From: Locusta migratoria
Taxonomy: Eukaryota > Arthropoda > Insecta > Orthoptera > Acrididae
Length of the DNA: 64,000 bases
NCBI GenBank assembly: GCA_026315105.1
Contig: CM048747.1
Coordinates: 276,949,991-277,013,990 of the forward strand
Direction of reading: 5' to 3'
This document shows positions 33,000 to 45,036 of this stretch, piece after piece; the first letter of the stretch is position 1; each line of letters begins with the position of its first letter. Position numbers and translations under genes: made by a program. The notes under the pieces were generated by a model. It ran no database searches, was not told where the DNA came from, and saw nothing but the letters and a program-made list of their open reading frames with translations.

Positions 33000-33199
33000 A
33001 GTTATATCTAGTACAAATTTAAGATACTATATTTATGCACAATACATACAGGGTAAAGATAAAATACTGATAATATATATATAATTAAAGTCACATGGAA
33101 TGTAATAATAATTTCTATGATTCGGTAAGGTGACCATATAATTGGCATCACTGCACTGCTCAGGAATGTATGTTCAGCCCTTTCAGCCAAGTGACAGCT

Positions 33200-34029
33200 T
33201 CTCCCTTAAGCAAATGAAGGTCTTGGAAGGTGTCTTTGAATTTCCTTAAAGGACATTCAGTGACGATGTGCTGTAGTGTCTGTCTGTTTTGTCCACAGTC
33301 ACAGTCAGGTCTATCAATCACGCCCCATTTATGCCTCCAGTAGTGGCAATTTCCATGCCCTGTTCGGAACCAGTTGAGTGAAGTCCAGTATCTTCTTGGT
33401 ATCTCGAATCTGGCCGGGCATTGTGATGGATCTTTGATTAGATCATTTGGGTCTGGGTTGGAAGCAGACCATTCTCAGTGCCAAGCATCAGCAATGTTAA
33501 AATTGTCTCTAACTAAACTATCTCCCAACTTCCATGATGGTTTGCGAGACCTTAATTGAGATTGTGAGATGAGGTTTTCATGGATAGGGAGTTGACGGTT
33601 GGCTAGGCACATCTGCCACTTTTTTTTCCAGTGCTAGCTCTCTTTGTAAGTGTGGAGGATGAATGTTGGACAGAACAGAGAGTGACTGGGTTGGTATTGA
33701 CTTGATGGTTCCCGATATCAGCCTCATAGTGTTATTCAGTTGGTAGCTACTGTTCTTATATAGGTGCTGTTTAACCACATAGGGCTGCAGTATTCTGCTA
33801 CTGGATAGACAAGAGCAAGGGCTGATGTCCTTAGGGTAATCGTATTCATTCCCCAGTCATTTCCCATCATTTTTTGGTGTATGTTCTTTCTTGTTTTGAT
33901 TTTGCTGGCTGTCTTCTCCAGGAGGGCTCTGAAGTTGAGAGTGCAGTCAAGCGTTACTCCTAGATATTTTGGTAGAGGCTTGTATCTCAACATTTGGTTT
34001 CTGAAAGTGATTCTGGGTGCAAAGTGCAA
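33200..34029 (-). pseudogene. LINE C thumb and C-terminal domain
   Basis: KYLGVTLDCTLNFRALLEK, LRTSALALVYPVAEYCSPMW, TMRLISGTIKSIPTQSLSVL, then (33340-33200) CDCGQNRQTLQHIVTECPLR, a Cys/His motif common after the RT in this group. At least one frame break lies at about 33740-33780. Confidence 0.82.
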
Positions 34030-34080
34030 TTGTTTATTGTTTAGGTGATTGCAGAGTGACTCTGACTTCTTGGGTTTAAG

Positions 34081-34841
34081 TCACCATACTTGGAAATATT
34101 CATCCATCTTCTTCAGGTCGTTTTCTAGAGCAATTTGTGATGTCTCAAAGTTGGCAGATTGACTAACTAGACATATGTCATCAGCGTAAATGAACTTTTT
34201 AGAATAGCTGTTTGGTAGGTCAGATATGTATACATTGAAGAACAGAGGCGACAGAAGTGATCCCTGGGGAAAGCCATCATTGAGTTGACAGTTGTGGCTT
34301 TTCTTGCCATTAAGGTGAACTTCGATGTGTCTATTTGCCAACATGTTGTTGAGTAGTGTGGCCAGTTTTTTACAAGGTATGATGCATAAAAATTCCAATA
34401 GCATCCTTGTCTCCATATTGTCATGCGCAGACAATAGATCAAGAAATACAGATTTGGATTTCTTCTTTTCTTCAAAGCCCCTTTCAAAATGTGGGCTACT
34501 GTTAGTGCCTGGTTGCTGCAGCTCCTTTTAGGTCTAAAGCCAGCCTGTTCAACTAGTATCTTCTCCTTGACAGTGGGCTTTATTCTGTTAAAAATGATCT
34601 TCTCGAGCAATTGGTAGCAGATGCTCAGGAGAGCAATGGGTCTGTAGTCTTCAGGCTGCTTTCCTGTTTTTAAGCTGGCTATTATTTTGGTTCTCTTAAA
34701 AGGGGCTGGCAGGATTCCAGTCTGTAATATGTTGTTGAAGAATTCTGTCAACCAACGTAGAGTACGGGGGCCATAATGTTTCATAAATTCTGGGTATATG
34801 CCAGCAATGCCCGCGGTTTTCCCTGTTTTTGCATCCTTCAT
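34081..34841 (-). pseudogene. LINE C reverse transcriptase core
   Basis: Frame 34841-34167 has GKTAGIAGIYPEFMKH (the PGxDGI region), RTKIIASLKTGK, EDYRPIALLSICYQLLEK and EQAGFRPKRSCSNQ. The path shifts frame near the first catalytic Asp region, at about 34440. Frame 34434-34081 has GFPQGSLLSPLFFNVYISDL and KKFIYADDICLV with an intact YADD box. Confidence 0.88.
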
Positions 34842-34849
34842 GACCTTGG

Positions 34850-36157
34850 AGATCTCGTGTGTCTCAAAGTTCTTTCAGGCATTAGTTTCACATGTTCTTC
34901 CTTTGACACTGTTCATTTCTGCTCTGATTTCTCTGGTTTTCTTTTTGTCTATCTCTGGTGTTCTATGTGTAAGTTTAAAAATTCTGTTGGCAACATCATC
35001 AGGACTTACATCATCACTATTGTGAACTGTTTTCATTGAGGTCTCACCCAGACTTCAAAGTGAGTGCCATTCCTTCCTAACGGAATGTTCGAAACTCATT
35101 TCATCCATTAATGTGTGCCATTTTTCTTAGTGAGCTGTGTCCAAACATTGCAAATGCTTGTCAGCAACATCTGGATCGGCACTCTCCAGGTATTCATTAT
35201 CGAGATCAGTACATTCTTGGCTCCATCCAGGAATGTATGTTTCCCAGTAGCCCCTTGGGACATGCTTTCTGGCAGTGGATAGTAGCAGGCCCACAAAAAG
35301 CCCATAATTTTTAGGTTTTGGAGGAATCCATTGAATGTTAAACTCTAGTTCAGAAGTATAGCTCTCCCAGTCAGCTTTACCAAACTTCCATCAGGGTTTA
35401 GGCGTCAATCTGATGAAAGGAATTTGTGTCCTCACGTTGAGCAGAATGGGCCTATGTTGACTGCGAGGGAAATCAGAGAGGACTTTTCTGTTGCAGCATA
35501 AAGATTTATTTAGTGCACCTTTTGTGATGAAGCACAAATATGGGATGTAGTCTCTGCCCCATCTAGCGGAATGAAATGTGCCCCTGTCTTTGGGGTCATA
35601 TATTAGAAAAGTATTGTGTGTGTCTGCCCATTTGGATATTTCTTCGCCATCTTGGTTGGTGTAATTGTATACCCATTATGTGCTATGACACTTGACGTCT
35701 CTCATGATTATTGCAGGGTGGGGATATCTCATATTGTATTGTCATTCCAAGCTTGGGTTGGAGGCTTATAGAGGTTTATAATTTCCACATTAGAGATTTT
35801 AATGTGTGTAACATTCAAATTTCCTTATGTAGTTGATACCATGCTATTCACTGTCTCAATATTATTCCTGACATATGTGGCAGTGCCATAGGCTGTATGG
35901 TAGGCCTACGTGGCAGTAGTAAGGGCAAAACCAGGTAGTTTGCATCTGTTTCTCAGTTGTGTCTCACCAGACTAGTGTTTTTCCTGAAGTAAAACCACAT
36001 CAACAGAGTGATCATTCAGGATCTTTAATAGGTAATCTGCTTTTGCTCTACTTGCACCAACTGTGTTCAGTTGTAATATTTTCAAGACATCTCCAATATC
36101 CTTCGTTGGCTGGTTCTGATAACAACCTTTCGTTGTGACATTTGTTTTGGTATTCAT
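34850..36157 (-). pseudogene. LINE C endonuclease and linker
   Basis: The N-terminus has ILQLNTVGASRAKADYLLKI and VDVVLLQEKH (usually LLQETH). Farther on come a TFHSARWGRDYIP-type segment and a long linker with HTLMDEMSFEHSVRKEW and DDVANRIFKLTHR. Several stop codons occur. Confidence 0.75.
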
Positions 36158-36165
36158 TAAGCTGT

Positions 36166-36665
36166 ATTTCCAGAAAGCAGGGAAATCCTGTTTAGGTCCA
36201 GCAGCCAGTATTTTTCAGATTTGTGGCAACTACTCATTCCTTATACACTGGGTGTCAGAAATTCTCATGACAAACTTAAAGCACTTGTTGATAGGGGAAA
36301 GAATTCCTAATAATATGATAAGGAACCTATGTCCGAGAATGTCATGCATTGTGACTATGAGCTATTCTTTACTTTTTGACTCTGTGAATCAAATAAATAC
36401 TACAGCAAGTTCTTTACTTTTCATATTTTGAAAGGAGGTAATATGAGAAAATGGCTAGTAAACATGGGCTAGTCATACATTAAAGATTTGAGCAATGTCT
36501 TCGTATTCAGCGCTGTATGGTGTTTATATGTCTCGTTTACTGATCAAGTGCTCATAGTCCCTAAGGTATTCGTTATAGCCTCCATGTTTAGCAGACTTTT
36601 ATTCTTGTTTTGGTCCATGAAGAGCTTGTATTGGAATAGATTTGTTTCACAGTGACATAGGAAGG
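36166..36665. other. No feature recognised
   Basis: AT-rich sequence; possible upstream part of LINE C, not verifiable. Confidence 0.25.

Positions 36666-36718
<53 letters not shown>
36666..36718. repeat. 53-bp A homopolymer
   Basis: Uninterrupted A run. It could be a retrotransposition tail or an assembly-prone tract; its true length is uncertain. Confidence 0.9.
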
Positions 36719-36720
<2 letters not shown>

Positions 36721-39700
36721 GATAATATCGTCACTGGATGAAATTTACGGTACTTACCAAAATATGTACTCACTCTCCTGTACGAGTCCTCGAAATTGAT
36801 AATGGGAATTTTCGAAGACCATTTTGCCCATGTCCTTCTGAACGTCTCTCTGTGTGTGGTTTAAAAATTAGTAATAGTTCGATCGGTCAAGAACTTTCGA
36901 GATTTTCGGTAAAAGCCTTTCCAACTTTGTATAATAAGCCTAAATATATACTTTTATGTATTTTATGTAACCGACAAACGTAATTGTTTGTTATGAACAA
37001 ACCTGAAGCGGAATTAATAAAAATAACTGAGTGTTTATGAGGGAGCGGCGAGTTTGTATCTCGCACGGGGAGCAACTCGGCTTCGCCGGCCCTGATTAGC
37101 AATGAGTAGTTATTCAGAAATCATTTCAATAGAGTTTAACATTAGTGGTCAACAACGAGTAACTATCTTAAATTTAATATTTCGGTATTTAACATAATTA
37201 CTTAGGTACATGTTATTGATACAAGCATGCAGCTAAAAATTGAATCAGTAACAAACCCTATAATTCTGCTATGTGAATCGTGTTGCTTAGTTAAATTACT
37301 ATGTAATTTAAGCCGACAATCAATAGAAAGAGATGCAAGGAGTCTGCTTCTACTAATTAATGTGGAATTGTAAATGGAATGTCTTGTCTCAGGGAATGCA
37401 GTTTGACATGTAAATTACGACCTGAGTGAGTCTGTGGGTTGTTCAGCGGGAAGGGGTAATTTTTATGCTTAGCACGCAAATTTACGTCATTGTTAGCTGG
37501 AATCTAAGTGCGCGCATTAAGCAATGCTAATCGAGAAGTGGGGATTTGTGAACAGCTACGGTATTTGCCGCACGTTTCTATACTCGTCCTTGCCGCTGCG
37601 TGTCGGCATTTCGTGCTAGGATGGCTGTGAAAGTCCATGCAACGGCTCAGCTGTCAACCATTCGTGGAATAACAGTCAGACCCATTGATCAGTTCTCCTA
37701 ACAAGTTCTCTTGGTCTGAGCATTTCTCCAACAATATAATTAATTATTCATTTCTATTTTCAGGCCATAAGTAAGCTGACTACTCAAATTACTTGTGCAA
37801 CACATTGGATTAGATTAAAGCTTGTCCCATAGATCATAAATACGACTTTTTCGCAATGATGTGGAAAGTGATCAAAATATATCTAAGCTATATCCATTTG
37901 TACTTCACGCATTGTTTTCTTCCTACGGTAGTTTCTGTGATTTGGAGTTTCATTTGTATTCTTCTACCGTTTACAGGTATACAATCGATACACCAACTAA
38001 GGTCCACGAGATTTAAGCGAAAAACTACTGCATGATCAGGTTCAGTCATGGTACTATATGTTAGACTGTGGTACTACTATAATTATTCCAGTATCACCTA
38101 AAAATGGCGGGACGGTTTTTCCAGGATGCCCTGTATATTATATTCACCTACGACGAATGGATCCGGCTTTACATCCGAGAACCTTAGAAGAATCACATAT
38201 GCCAGCGAAGCCTTAAATCGCACGTCGCTTAAATTCTTCCGACTCTAGTGTTTCATTTTTCATAAATTGACTATAACAGTCGACTTCAATACAGTGCTAC
38301 GTCCTTTTTAGGGTACCTACTTTATTTCCCCCAGAGCAGTTGATCACTGATTATCCTACTCTACGTTTAAAAAATGAACTGGATCAACTACACAGGACAA
38401 AAAGTTAGTGAACTGAAACAGGAGAATTCTTCAATAGTGTTCCTTAATAACAGCAATGCTAAAACTAACTAAAATAGCCTACAACCCACAGACGTTCGTC
38501 TGTGTGTCCGTGAGAAGCATCAATTTAATTCTATAGAGAAGCTAAATGACGAGTATTCGTAATTTTCTGAATGACGAAATACATCTGGTTCACTGCACAT
38601 ACTCGCCAAACAACGGCAATCACCTGAGTAATTAGCGATTCAATGTGCGCGGGTGCCTACGCGGTAGCATTTGCATTTTGCACACAGCAGAACTGCGCAG
38701 TTTGATTATGCTTTTATAGAGATAGTCAGAGAAAATTCTAATTAGAGAACCAATATCTCACACAACAATTTCACGTCCATATGTGGATAATTTATAGTTA
38801 CCAGTAAGTACTGTAATATACATATACAGTGTTTTTCAATGTTCGGTTAGTAGAACATTTGAATGATGCGCGCAAGCCGCACATATTGTCTGGTGGAATG
38901 TTGGCTGTACTGCATGTGTGATTGTTTGTTTAATGATGGTTTGTTCTTGTTTAGCCTTTAGCGTGTGCACTGTACGAGGAAAATGAGTGAAGTGCAAACG
39001 ATTACTACTTTCGAATAACAAAAAATATAGCAAGAGAGAGCGTAGAAGATTATTAGGCAAGTAAAAACGTAGCTTATACGCCTATCAAGCCATATCACTG
39101 TTGGAATACACGATTTATCTGTCGTCTTGTGTAAATGGCTATTTTAAAAATTTAACCAACAGTAAAAACTGCAGCCTGTATAACCTTATATTTCCTGTTG
39201 CTTTTATTTGTAAGTAGTTTATGTAATCATAAGCTTACGATTTAACATTTCAAAATGTTGCGGGAATAAATTTAAGTGTGTTGCAGTTTCATGTTATAGG
39301 TTTCAAGTTAATAACTTTTCTCTAAAATCATTTTAGAGTATTGGATGTGTTTTCGCATTATGATTTAAATAATCTAATTGCTTTTTATTGCGTGTACTGT
39401 ATTCAGTGTTTTTGTTGTTCCTGCTGCGATACAAACTGTAGGGCATCCTCCTCTGCGAATCCCGCACTCCGTGTGCATTAAAATGACCTCATACCATTTC
39501 TTTTGAGTACTTGTGTATATACCAGAATTTTATAATTAAAGATGATTTCCCCCATTTGATCAATATAACTTCGCATTTTGTGTTGTCAGTCATAAGATAT
39601 GTATGTCTGCTGTAATTTTCAGTATCCATGGTTGGTTTTGTGTTTAAACCTGTTGGGATTAGTTTATGCACAACAGGAACAAAAACTACCAGCACTTTGT

Positions 39701-40619
39701 TAAAATGGATTAATGTGTTAGGCACATGTCAAATCACCGAATAATTATAGGTTTTGTAAACTTCGAATTTTCACAACGCTTTGCACATTTGCATAGTCTT
39801 AGAAGTACATAAGGTTTTTTTGATCTCGAACTAAAATTTCATTTTATATCGAATTTTCTATGTAGGGGCCTAAATGATGTTCTGGTATTTTGGTTCTGTG
39901 AGAATGTCCATGCAAAGTGGTATCCATAATTTACAGAAATACTCATAGCTCAGGCATATGTGAAGCTTTTGATGTGGACTTTAAGGGGTTAGGAGAGGCA
40001 TATAGTTAAACATTTAATGAACTTATTTAAGCTGTAAAGTTACAAAGTAAATAGCAAAAATATTAAGTTAGTATCAGTTTCCAGTTAGGCCTACTTGAAA
40101 AGTTAAAAGGGTGTTGTAAAATTCTTATCACATTTCTCCAACATGCTTGTAACCTGGTTATGGTCTTAAAATTGTAGGCTTTCTAATAAAATATTAAAAC
40201 TTTGAGGCAATATTGTTTGAAGGAAAGAGGAAGTAGATGAAGTTGAAATAAGAGATATCCTATACTTGATGAAATTAGAGAGCTGTGGACATTCCTTAGT
40301 CACACGAAATGTAATTCTCTGTATGATGTGAGACTTACACTTGCTATCACATTTCTTCAAAGTTCTAATTGCATTTCTTTCTTTGCAAGTACTTCTTCTT
40401 TATCATTATCATCAAATACAACCATTCTCGAATATTTCATCTGAATAAACTCCAGCAGGTCCATCTCACTTGGCAGCACCTCAATTTGAAATTTCCAATT
40501 ACTAAAATTGGTTCCATCAAACAGTGGAAATTTGTACGGTACTTCTCTGATTCGTCAACCATGATTGAGAGTGAGATCATGTCTTTAAATTAACATAGAA
40601 TGAAAAACCTAAGCCATAA
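36719..40619. other. Comparatively repeat-poor island, no coding gene recognised
   Basis: No transposon domain is visible for nearly 4 kb. Scattered CpG-bearing stretches occur (about 37020-37100 and 37495-37640, e.g. GCGCGCATTAAGC). A segment near 38100-38140 ending CCAGGATGCCCTGTATA looks like one end of a small DNA transposon. Lying about 5-8 kb upstream of the first Tsg coding exon, it could hold the non-coding first exon or regulatory DNA of that gene; this is inference only. Confidence 0.35.
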
Positions 40620-41238
40620 AATAATAAGCCCCCTGGAGTAGACAACATTCCCTCAGAACTATTGAAGTGCCTGGTGTGCTGCAAGATTTATGAGAGAAAG
40701 GAAATACCTTCAGACTTCAAGAGAAATGTAGTAATCTCCATTCCAAAAAAAGGAGGCACAGACAGGTGTGCCAATTTCAGAACCAAGTTATGGTTGCAAA
40801 ATTTTAATGCAAATTATTTACAGAATGGAAAATCTGGTAGAAACTGATCTCTGGGATTTAGGAAAAATGTAGGAACACTTTACAACTTACCTTAGAAGAT
40901 AGCTTACGGAAAGGCAAATCTACATATCTAGCTTATGCAGATTTGAAGAAAGCTTTTGACAATATTGATTGGAATACCCTCTTTCAAATTCTGAAGTCAG
41001 CAGGGGTAAAATGTAGGGAACAGAAGCTTATTTACAGTTTGTACAAAAACCGGACAGCTGTTGAAGAGTCGAAGGGCATGAAAGTGGAGCACTGGTTGGG
41101 AATGGAGTAAAACAGGGTTGTAGCCTCTCTCTAATTTGTACAATGAGCATGCTGTTAAGGAAAGCAAGGAGAAATTTGGAGAATAGGTTAAAGTTCAGGG
41201 TGAAGAAATTATTGTGTTTTGCTGATGACATTGTAATT
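40620..41238 (+). pseudogene. RTE-like LINE reverse transcriptase fragment
   Basis: Landmarks in order are KPPGVDNIPSELLKC, SDFKRNVVISIPKKGGTDRC, a LGFRKNVGT segment, KKLLTILIG (usually KAFDNIDW), and near the end CADDIVIL, carrying the catalytic DD. It resembles the RT at 58731-58045. It is truncated at the right by the tRNA-like repeat. Confidence 0.8.
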
Positions 41239-41239
41239 C

Positions 41240-41470
41240 TCCAGAATGAAATTTTCACTCTGCAGCGGAGTGTGCGCTGATATGAAACTTCCTGGCATAT
41301 TAAAATTGTGTTCCAGAACTAGGACTCGAACCTGGGACCTTTGCCTTTCACAGGCAAGCACTCTACCGACTGATCTATTCCAACACGACTCACGATGCTG
41401 CCTCACAACTTTACTTCCGCCTCCTACTTTCCAAACTTCACAGAAGCTCTCCTGCAAAACCTGTCTATAT
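41240..41470 (-). repeat. tRNA-like repeat, copy 3
   Basis: Begins CCAGAATGAAATTTTCACTC, then CTTCCTGGCATATTAAAATT, then a - strand tRNA-like part with B box and D-arm motifs, then the shared AACTTTACTTCCGCC tail. It ends one arm of the fold-back family seen at 31334-31615. Confidence 0.75.
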
Positions 41471-42299
41471 TTTCAGAAGTTGAACAGATTTATTAAATTT
41501 TTCCCCATATACAGGTAATCCTCATTTCATGGTGTATCTGGATTTCTCCCCCTAAAGTAATGCAATGCAAATGGTAAGCTTTAGCCATAACTTTTATGCA
41601 GGAGATGTCGTTTTGAAAATTTCCCACTAAAATGTATGTTTCATTTGGAATAACTTAAACTTTACACTGATAGTTTTCATGGCAAAAGTAACAAGAAAGA
41701 AAACTCTCTTGGAAATGTGAGGCAGTTCTTTTATTTTCCAATTTATTTGTGTCTCCATTCTTAGGATACCCATTAATATTTTTATTTCATTAGGAAGCCT
41801 AAAATTGTGGGAACTATTAAAGACCAAAGTTCTAAGATTTCCAGCAGGTTTGAGAAATATGACATTTTCAACACCCTCGTAATTATTCCAGAAAGTGACA
41901 TTCATTTTATTTTTCTAATTTCCTTATAACTTCTAATTCCATTACTTTTAATGATATACCTCTCTTAAACTCTGAAAAATTCCAAATCAAAAGCTTCATA
42001 AAGACTTGAGTTAAGAGTAAGCCTAGTTCTGTGGGTAGGTACCACTTAGCATGGACATTCTCACAGGCCACAATAAGAAAACACCCCTGCATTCAGAAGC
42101 CTGAGACCAAAAACTTTTGGGTATGTTGTTGTTGTTATTATTATTATTGTCGTCATTATTATTATTTACAGATGGGGCCCAAAAGGACCACTTGAGGATT
42201 GATAGTTGATTGTGAAAAAAGCAAGAGTTTTGTAAGATTTTTTTTGCAATATTTTAAAGTTTGTCCTTGCACTTTATTAAAATTGTATGTGTGTACTTT
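41471..42299. other. No gene recognised
   Basis: Two - strand frames (41905-41627 and 42092-41907) match nothing I know. A (TTA)n-like run lies near 42130-42165. Confidence 0.3.
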
Positions 42300-42640
42300 C
42301 CTGGTGGGATAAATATGTGTAAAAAATAGAGATTGAGTAACTTACCCAAAGCACAGACTTTCTACAAATGTATACCATGGTGTATTTGTGTGTGTGTGTG
42401 TGTGTGTGTGTACGCGCGCGCGCGCGCATGCGCTTGTTTACCTTTCCTTTCTTTCCCTAAGGCAAGTCCTTCCCCTCCTGGTATTGGAATGATTCCTCAT
42501 CCATTCCGTTAAAACCCACATACTTTTTATTTTTCCCCTCCTTCCTTCATCTTTTCCTGATGAAGCGGCCAACGGTTGTGAAAGCTTGATTGATTGTGTG
42601 TTTTTATATTTGTGTTCTTGTGTCTATCAATGAGCCTGTG
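42300..42640 (+). repeat. PLE 3' UTR, + oriented
   Basis: Contains AAGGCAAGTCCTTCCCCTCC, ATTGGAATGATTCCTCATCC and, at 42557-42583, CTGATGA, a hairpin pairing fully if G-U is allowed (GCGGCC/GGTTGT), and GAAA. A (TG)n-(CG)n run occupies 42387-42427. Confidence 0.72.
42387..42427. repeat. (TG)n followed by (CG)n
   Basis: About 25 bp of TG then 15 bp of CG: alternating purine-pyrimidine DNA able to form Z-DNA. Confidence 0.9.
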
Positions 42641-42654
42641 CTGTAAGTGTATAC

Positions 42655-43130
42655 ATTTCGCAACCTAGTTGCTTCTTCAGGTAGAGTAAAAAAATACAAA
42701 TAAAAACATACACAAACATTCAAGCTCTCGCAACCGTTGGTCATTTCTTCAGGAAAAGAGGAAGGAAGGAGGGGAGAAAAGAAAGAATACGGGTTTTAAG
42801 GAAGTGAAAAGGAGTTATTCCAATCCCAGGAGTGGAAGGACTTACCCTAGAGGAAAAAGGGAAGGTAAACAAATACACACACTCCCACACATATCCACAT
42901 GCAAACACACCTAGGCAGACATTTGTAGAAAGCAAAGAAATTGGATAGAGATACCACTTGAGGCAGAGGCTCTGTCCAGAGAACCGAGGCAAAGATGTTA
43001 TAGAATGGTGGACGGGAATTAGAATTTAGCAGAGGTTGAGACCAGGTGGGCAATGGGAAGAGAGAATATGCTGAAGGGCAAGTTCCCATCTCCGGAGTTC
43101 TGAAAGATTGGAGTCGGTGTGAAGTATCCA
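42655..43130 (-). repeat. PLE 3' UTR, - oriented
   Basis: The - strand reads CAGAACTCCGGAGATGGGAA, the block downstream of GIY-YIG in PLE 5 (56776 onward), through the CCTTCCACTCCTGGGATTGG block to two CTGAAGAA cores (42725-42752 and 42656-42680). The second pairs GCAAC/GTTGC perfectly before GAAA. Confidence 0.82.
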
Positions 43131-43200
43131 GACTTGTAAGTTTCTTGATTGTACCTCAATTTGTTTTTGAGTTTTTGCATCACAAACATTATACATTCTA

Positions 43201-44427
43201 ATGCTGAAAGTGGACCGCTCCATTGTAATTCTCCAAGCGGACAAGGGTTCCACAACTGTGGTACTTGATAGAGTGGAATATGTGGCAGAAGGGCTGAGTC
43301 AACTCTTGGACACCTCTACCTACAAACCTGTTCCTCATGACCCTGTTCCTATAATCCAGGCTGAACTGCAGAAAATCCTTAAAACTCTAGGTCCCTCACA
43401 AGGTCTCACCACTGCCTTCATAGAACTTCTCTCTCCACTTAAACCTCGCACTCCGACCTTCTACGTACTCCCTAAAATCCATAAAGAGAATCATCCAGGC
43501 CATCCCATCATAGCAGGCTTCAAAGCCCCAACAGAACGTATCTCAGTTTTGGTAGACCAACACCTCCGACCTATAACTTGCAGGCTCCCATCCTACATAA
43601 AAGACATGTACCACTTTCTGGGATGCCTCAACTCCATCCCTATGCCCCTCACACCTGAGAGCTTCCTTGTCACCATAGATGTCACATCCCTGTACACCAA
43701 CATCCCCCTCACCCACGGACTATCAGCCATGGAGCACTACCTTTCCCAACACCCACCTGAAAGCATTCCAAAACCCTCATTCCTTGTCACACTTGCCAAT
43801 TTTGTCCTCACACATAATCACTTTGCTTTTTAGGGCCAGACCTACAAACAAAGATGAACTTCCTTGAATACCTTAACTCCTCCAACCTAAAATTCACCTG
43901 GTCCTTCTCCAAAATTCAAACCACCTTCCTTAATGTTGACTTTCACCTTGTCAAGTCCCACATCCACACCATAGTCCGTATTAAACCCACAAACAAGCAA
44001 CAGTACCTCCACTTTAACAGCTGCAATCCCTTCCATATTAAATGATCCCTTCCCTACAGCCTAGGCATCTGTGCATCTGGGGACACATATCTGCTCCAGT
44101 AATGAATCCCTCATCACCTACAACAACAATATATCCAATGCTTTCCTCTCCCGCACTACCCTAAAGATCTCCCGAGTAGTCCATTCCTCTCCCTCCAGCA
44201 TCAATGTTCCTGATCCCAAACCACCCAGAAGCATCCCCTTAGTCACCCAGAACCATCCCAGCCTGGAATGCCTCAACAAATTGCTCCGTCAGGGCTACGA
44301 CTTTCTCAAGTCATGCCCTAATATGAGATCATCACTCCAAAGTGTTCTTCCCACACCACCCAGAGTAGCCTTTCGCCGTCCTCCCAACCTCCGCAACATA
44401 TTTTGTATCAGGTTCCGTGAACAGTAA
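43201..44427 (+). pseudogene. Penelope-like RT with deleted catalytic box (PLE 3)
   Basis: Frame 43201-43833 has ILQADKGSTTVVLDR, FYVLPKIHKE, GHPIIAGFKAPTERI and VTIDVTSLYTNIPL with the first catalytic Asp. A stop follows at about 43831. The next frame (43854 onward) starts at FTWSFSKIQTTFLNVDFHL. Compared with 55520-55999, the segment between them is missing: about 70 residues including the GTxMAPSYANLFMG and FIDD active-site blocks. The remainder (44071-44427) has YDFLKSCPNMRSSLQ and TPPRVAFRRPPNLRNI, then stops before the GIY-YIG domain. Confidence 0.88.
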
Positions 44428-44805
44428 AGGCTGTGATTCAGAAGTAGTCAGCATTTTAGAGATGTTATTTGGCAATAAAAGTGAAATAAGTAAAATAAAA
44501 ATGGCAATTTGAGATTGTCACTGAAGAATATGTCTACAGAGAACCACCATGCATGAAAAATTTCTCCTCTATATCTTTAGAGTTCTGCAATTTATTTTTT
44601 ATTTTTTTTATTGTTCTAGCCAGTATGGAATATCTCTCATGAATAGATACTTTTTTGATAACACAATACAGGCATTAAAACATCTGATTTTAACCAGACT
44701 TGACTGTGTTTAGTCTGGTTCCTACAATAGTCAAAGTTAATTATGCATTTATTTTATTAATATTGAGTGACTTTCTGTTGTAACATGTGATCCTTTGTCT
44801 TTTAG
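44428..44805. other. tsg: Sequence upstream of the Tsg coding exon, ending in a splice acceptor
   Basis: AT-rich sequence closing with a pyrimidine-rich CCTTTGTCTTTTAG at 44792-44805. It is taken as intron sequence between an unseen non-coding exon and the exon beginning at 44806. Confidence 0.55.
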
Positions 44806-44822
44806 ATTTGAACCAGAACAAC

Positions 44823-45036
44823 ATGTTGCGTATAGTGTTGTTTGTGGCAGTTGCTACCTTATTGTTGGGGGTGTCGTCTTTGATAGTTGATGGTTGCAAT
44901 GAAGCTGTGTGTGCGAGTGTTGTGAGCAAATGCATGCTTACTCAGTCATGCAAATGTGATCTGAAGAATTGCTCTTGCTGCAAGGAGTGTTACAGTTGCC
45001 TTGGTGAACGGTTTGATGATTGTTGTTCTTGCGTTG
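44823..45036 (+). CDS. tsg: Twisted gastrulation family protein, first coding exon
   Basis: Encodes the N-terminus of a secreted BMP-binding protein of the Tsg/Crossveinless/TWSG1 family. In that family it works with Chordin/Sog and Tolloid to shape extracellular BMP gradients. The start is the ATG at 44823: it gives a hydrophobic signal peptide (about residues 1-23), then the mature start CNEAVCASVVSKC followed by CKCDLKNCSCCKECYSC and FDDCCSCV, the densely Cys-rich N-terminal Tsg domain. A strong acceptor at 44805 precedes a short 5' leader. The donor GTAAGT at 45037 leaves phase 1, and joining to 61430 makes an Asp codon that begins the expected DMC motif. No stops or frameshifts. Which Tsg paralogue it is cannot be settled from this part. 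Confidence 0.95.

Larger units (their letters stand above)
33000..36165 (-). mobile_element. Jockey/CR1-like LINE (LINE C), ORF2 region
   Basis: On the - strand, from 36157 down to about 33000, the ordered domains are an APE endonuclease, a reverse transcriptase and a C-terminal Cys/His segment. There is no RNase H, unlike LINE A and B. It has multiple stops and frameshifts. Ends and target-site duplication were not resolved. A 53-bp A run lies just upstream (36666-36718). Confidence 0.85.

Noticed and set aside
33736..36165. Host gene on the - strand
   Set aside because: All frames fit LINE endonuclease/reverse transcriptase order; stops and frame shifts show a dead LINE.
38080..38145. Terminal repeat of a small DNA transposon (CCAGGATGCCCTGTATA)
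   Set aside because: Suggestive single end only; no partner end or duplication found within the island, so it is not listed as an element.
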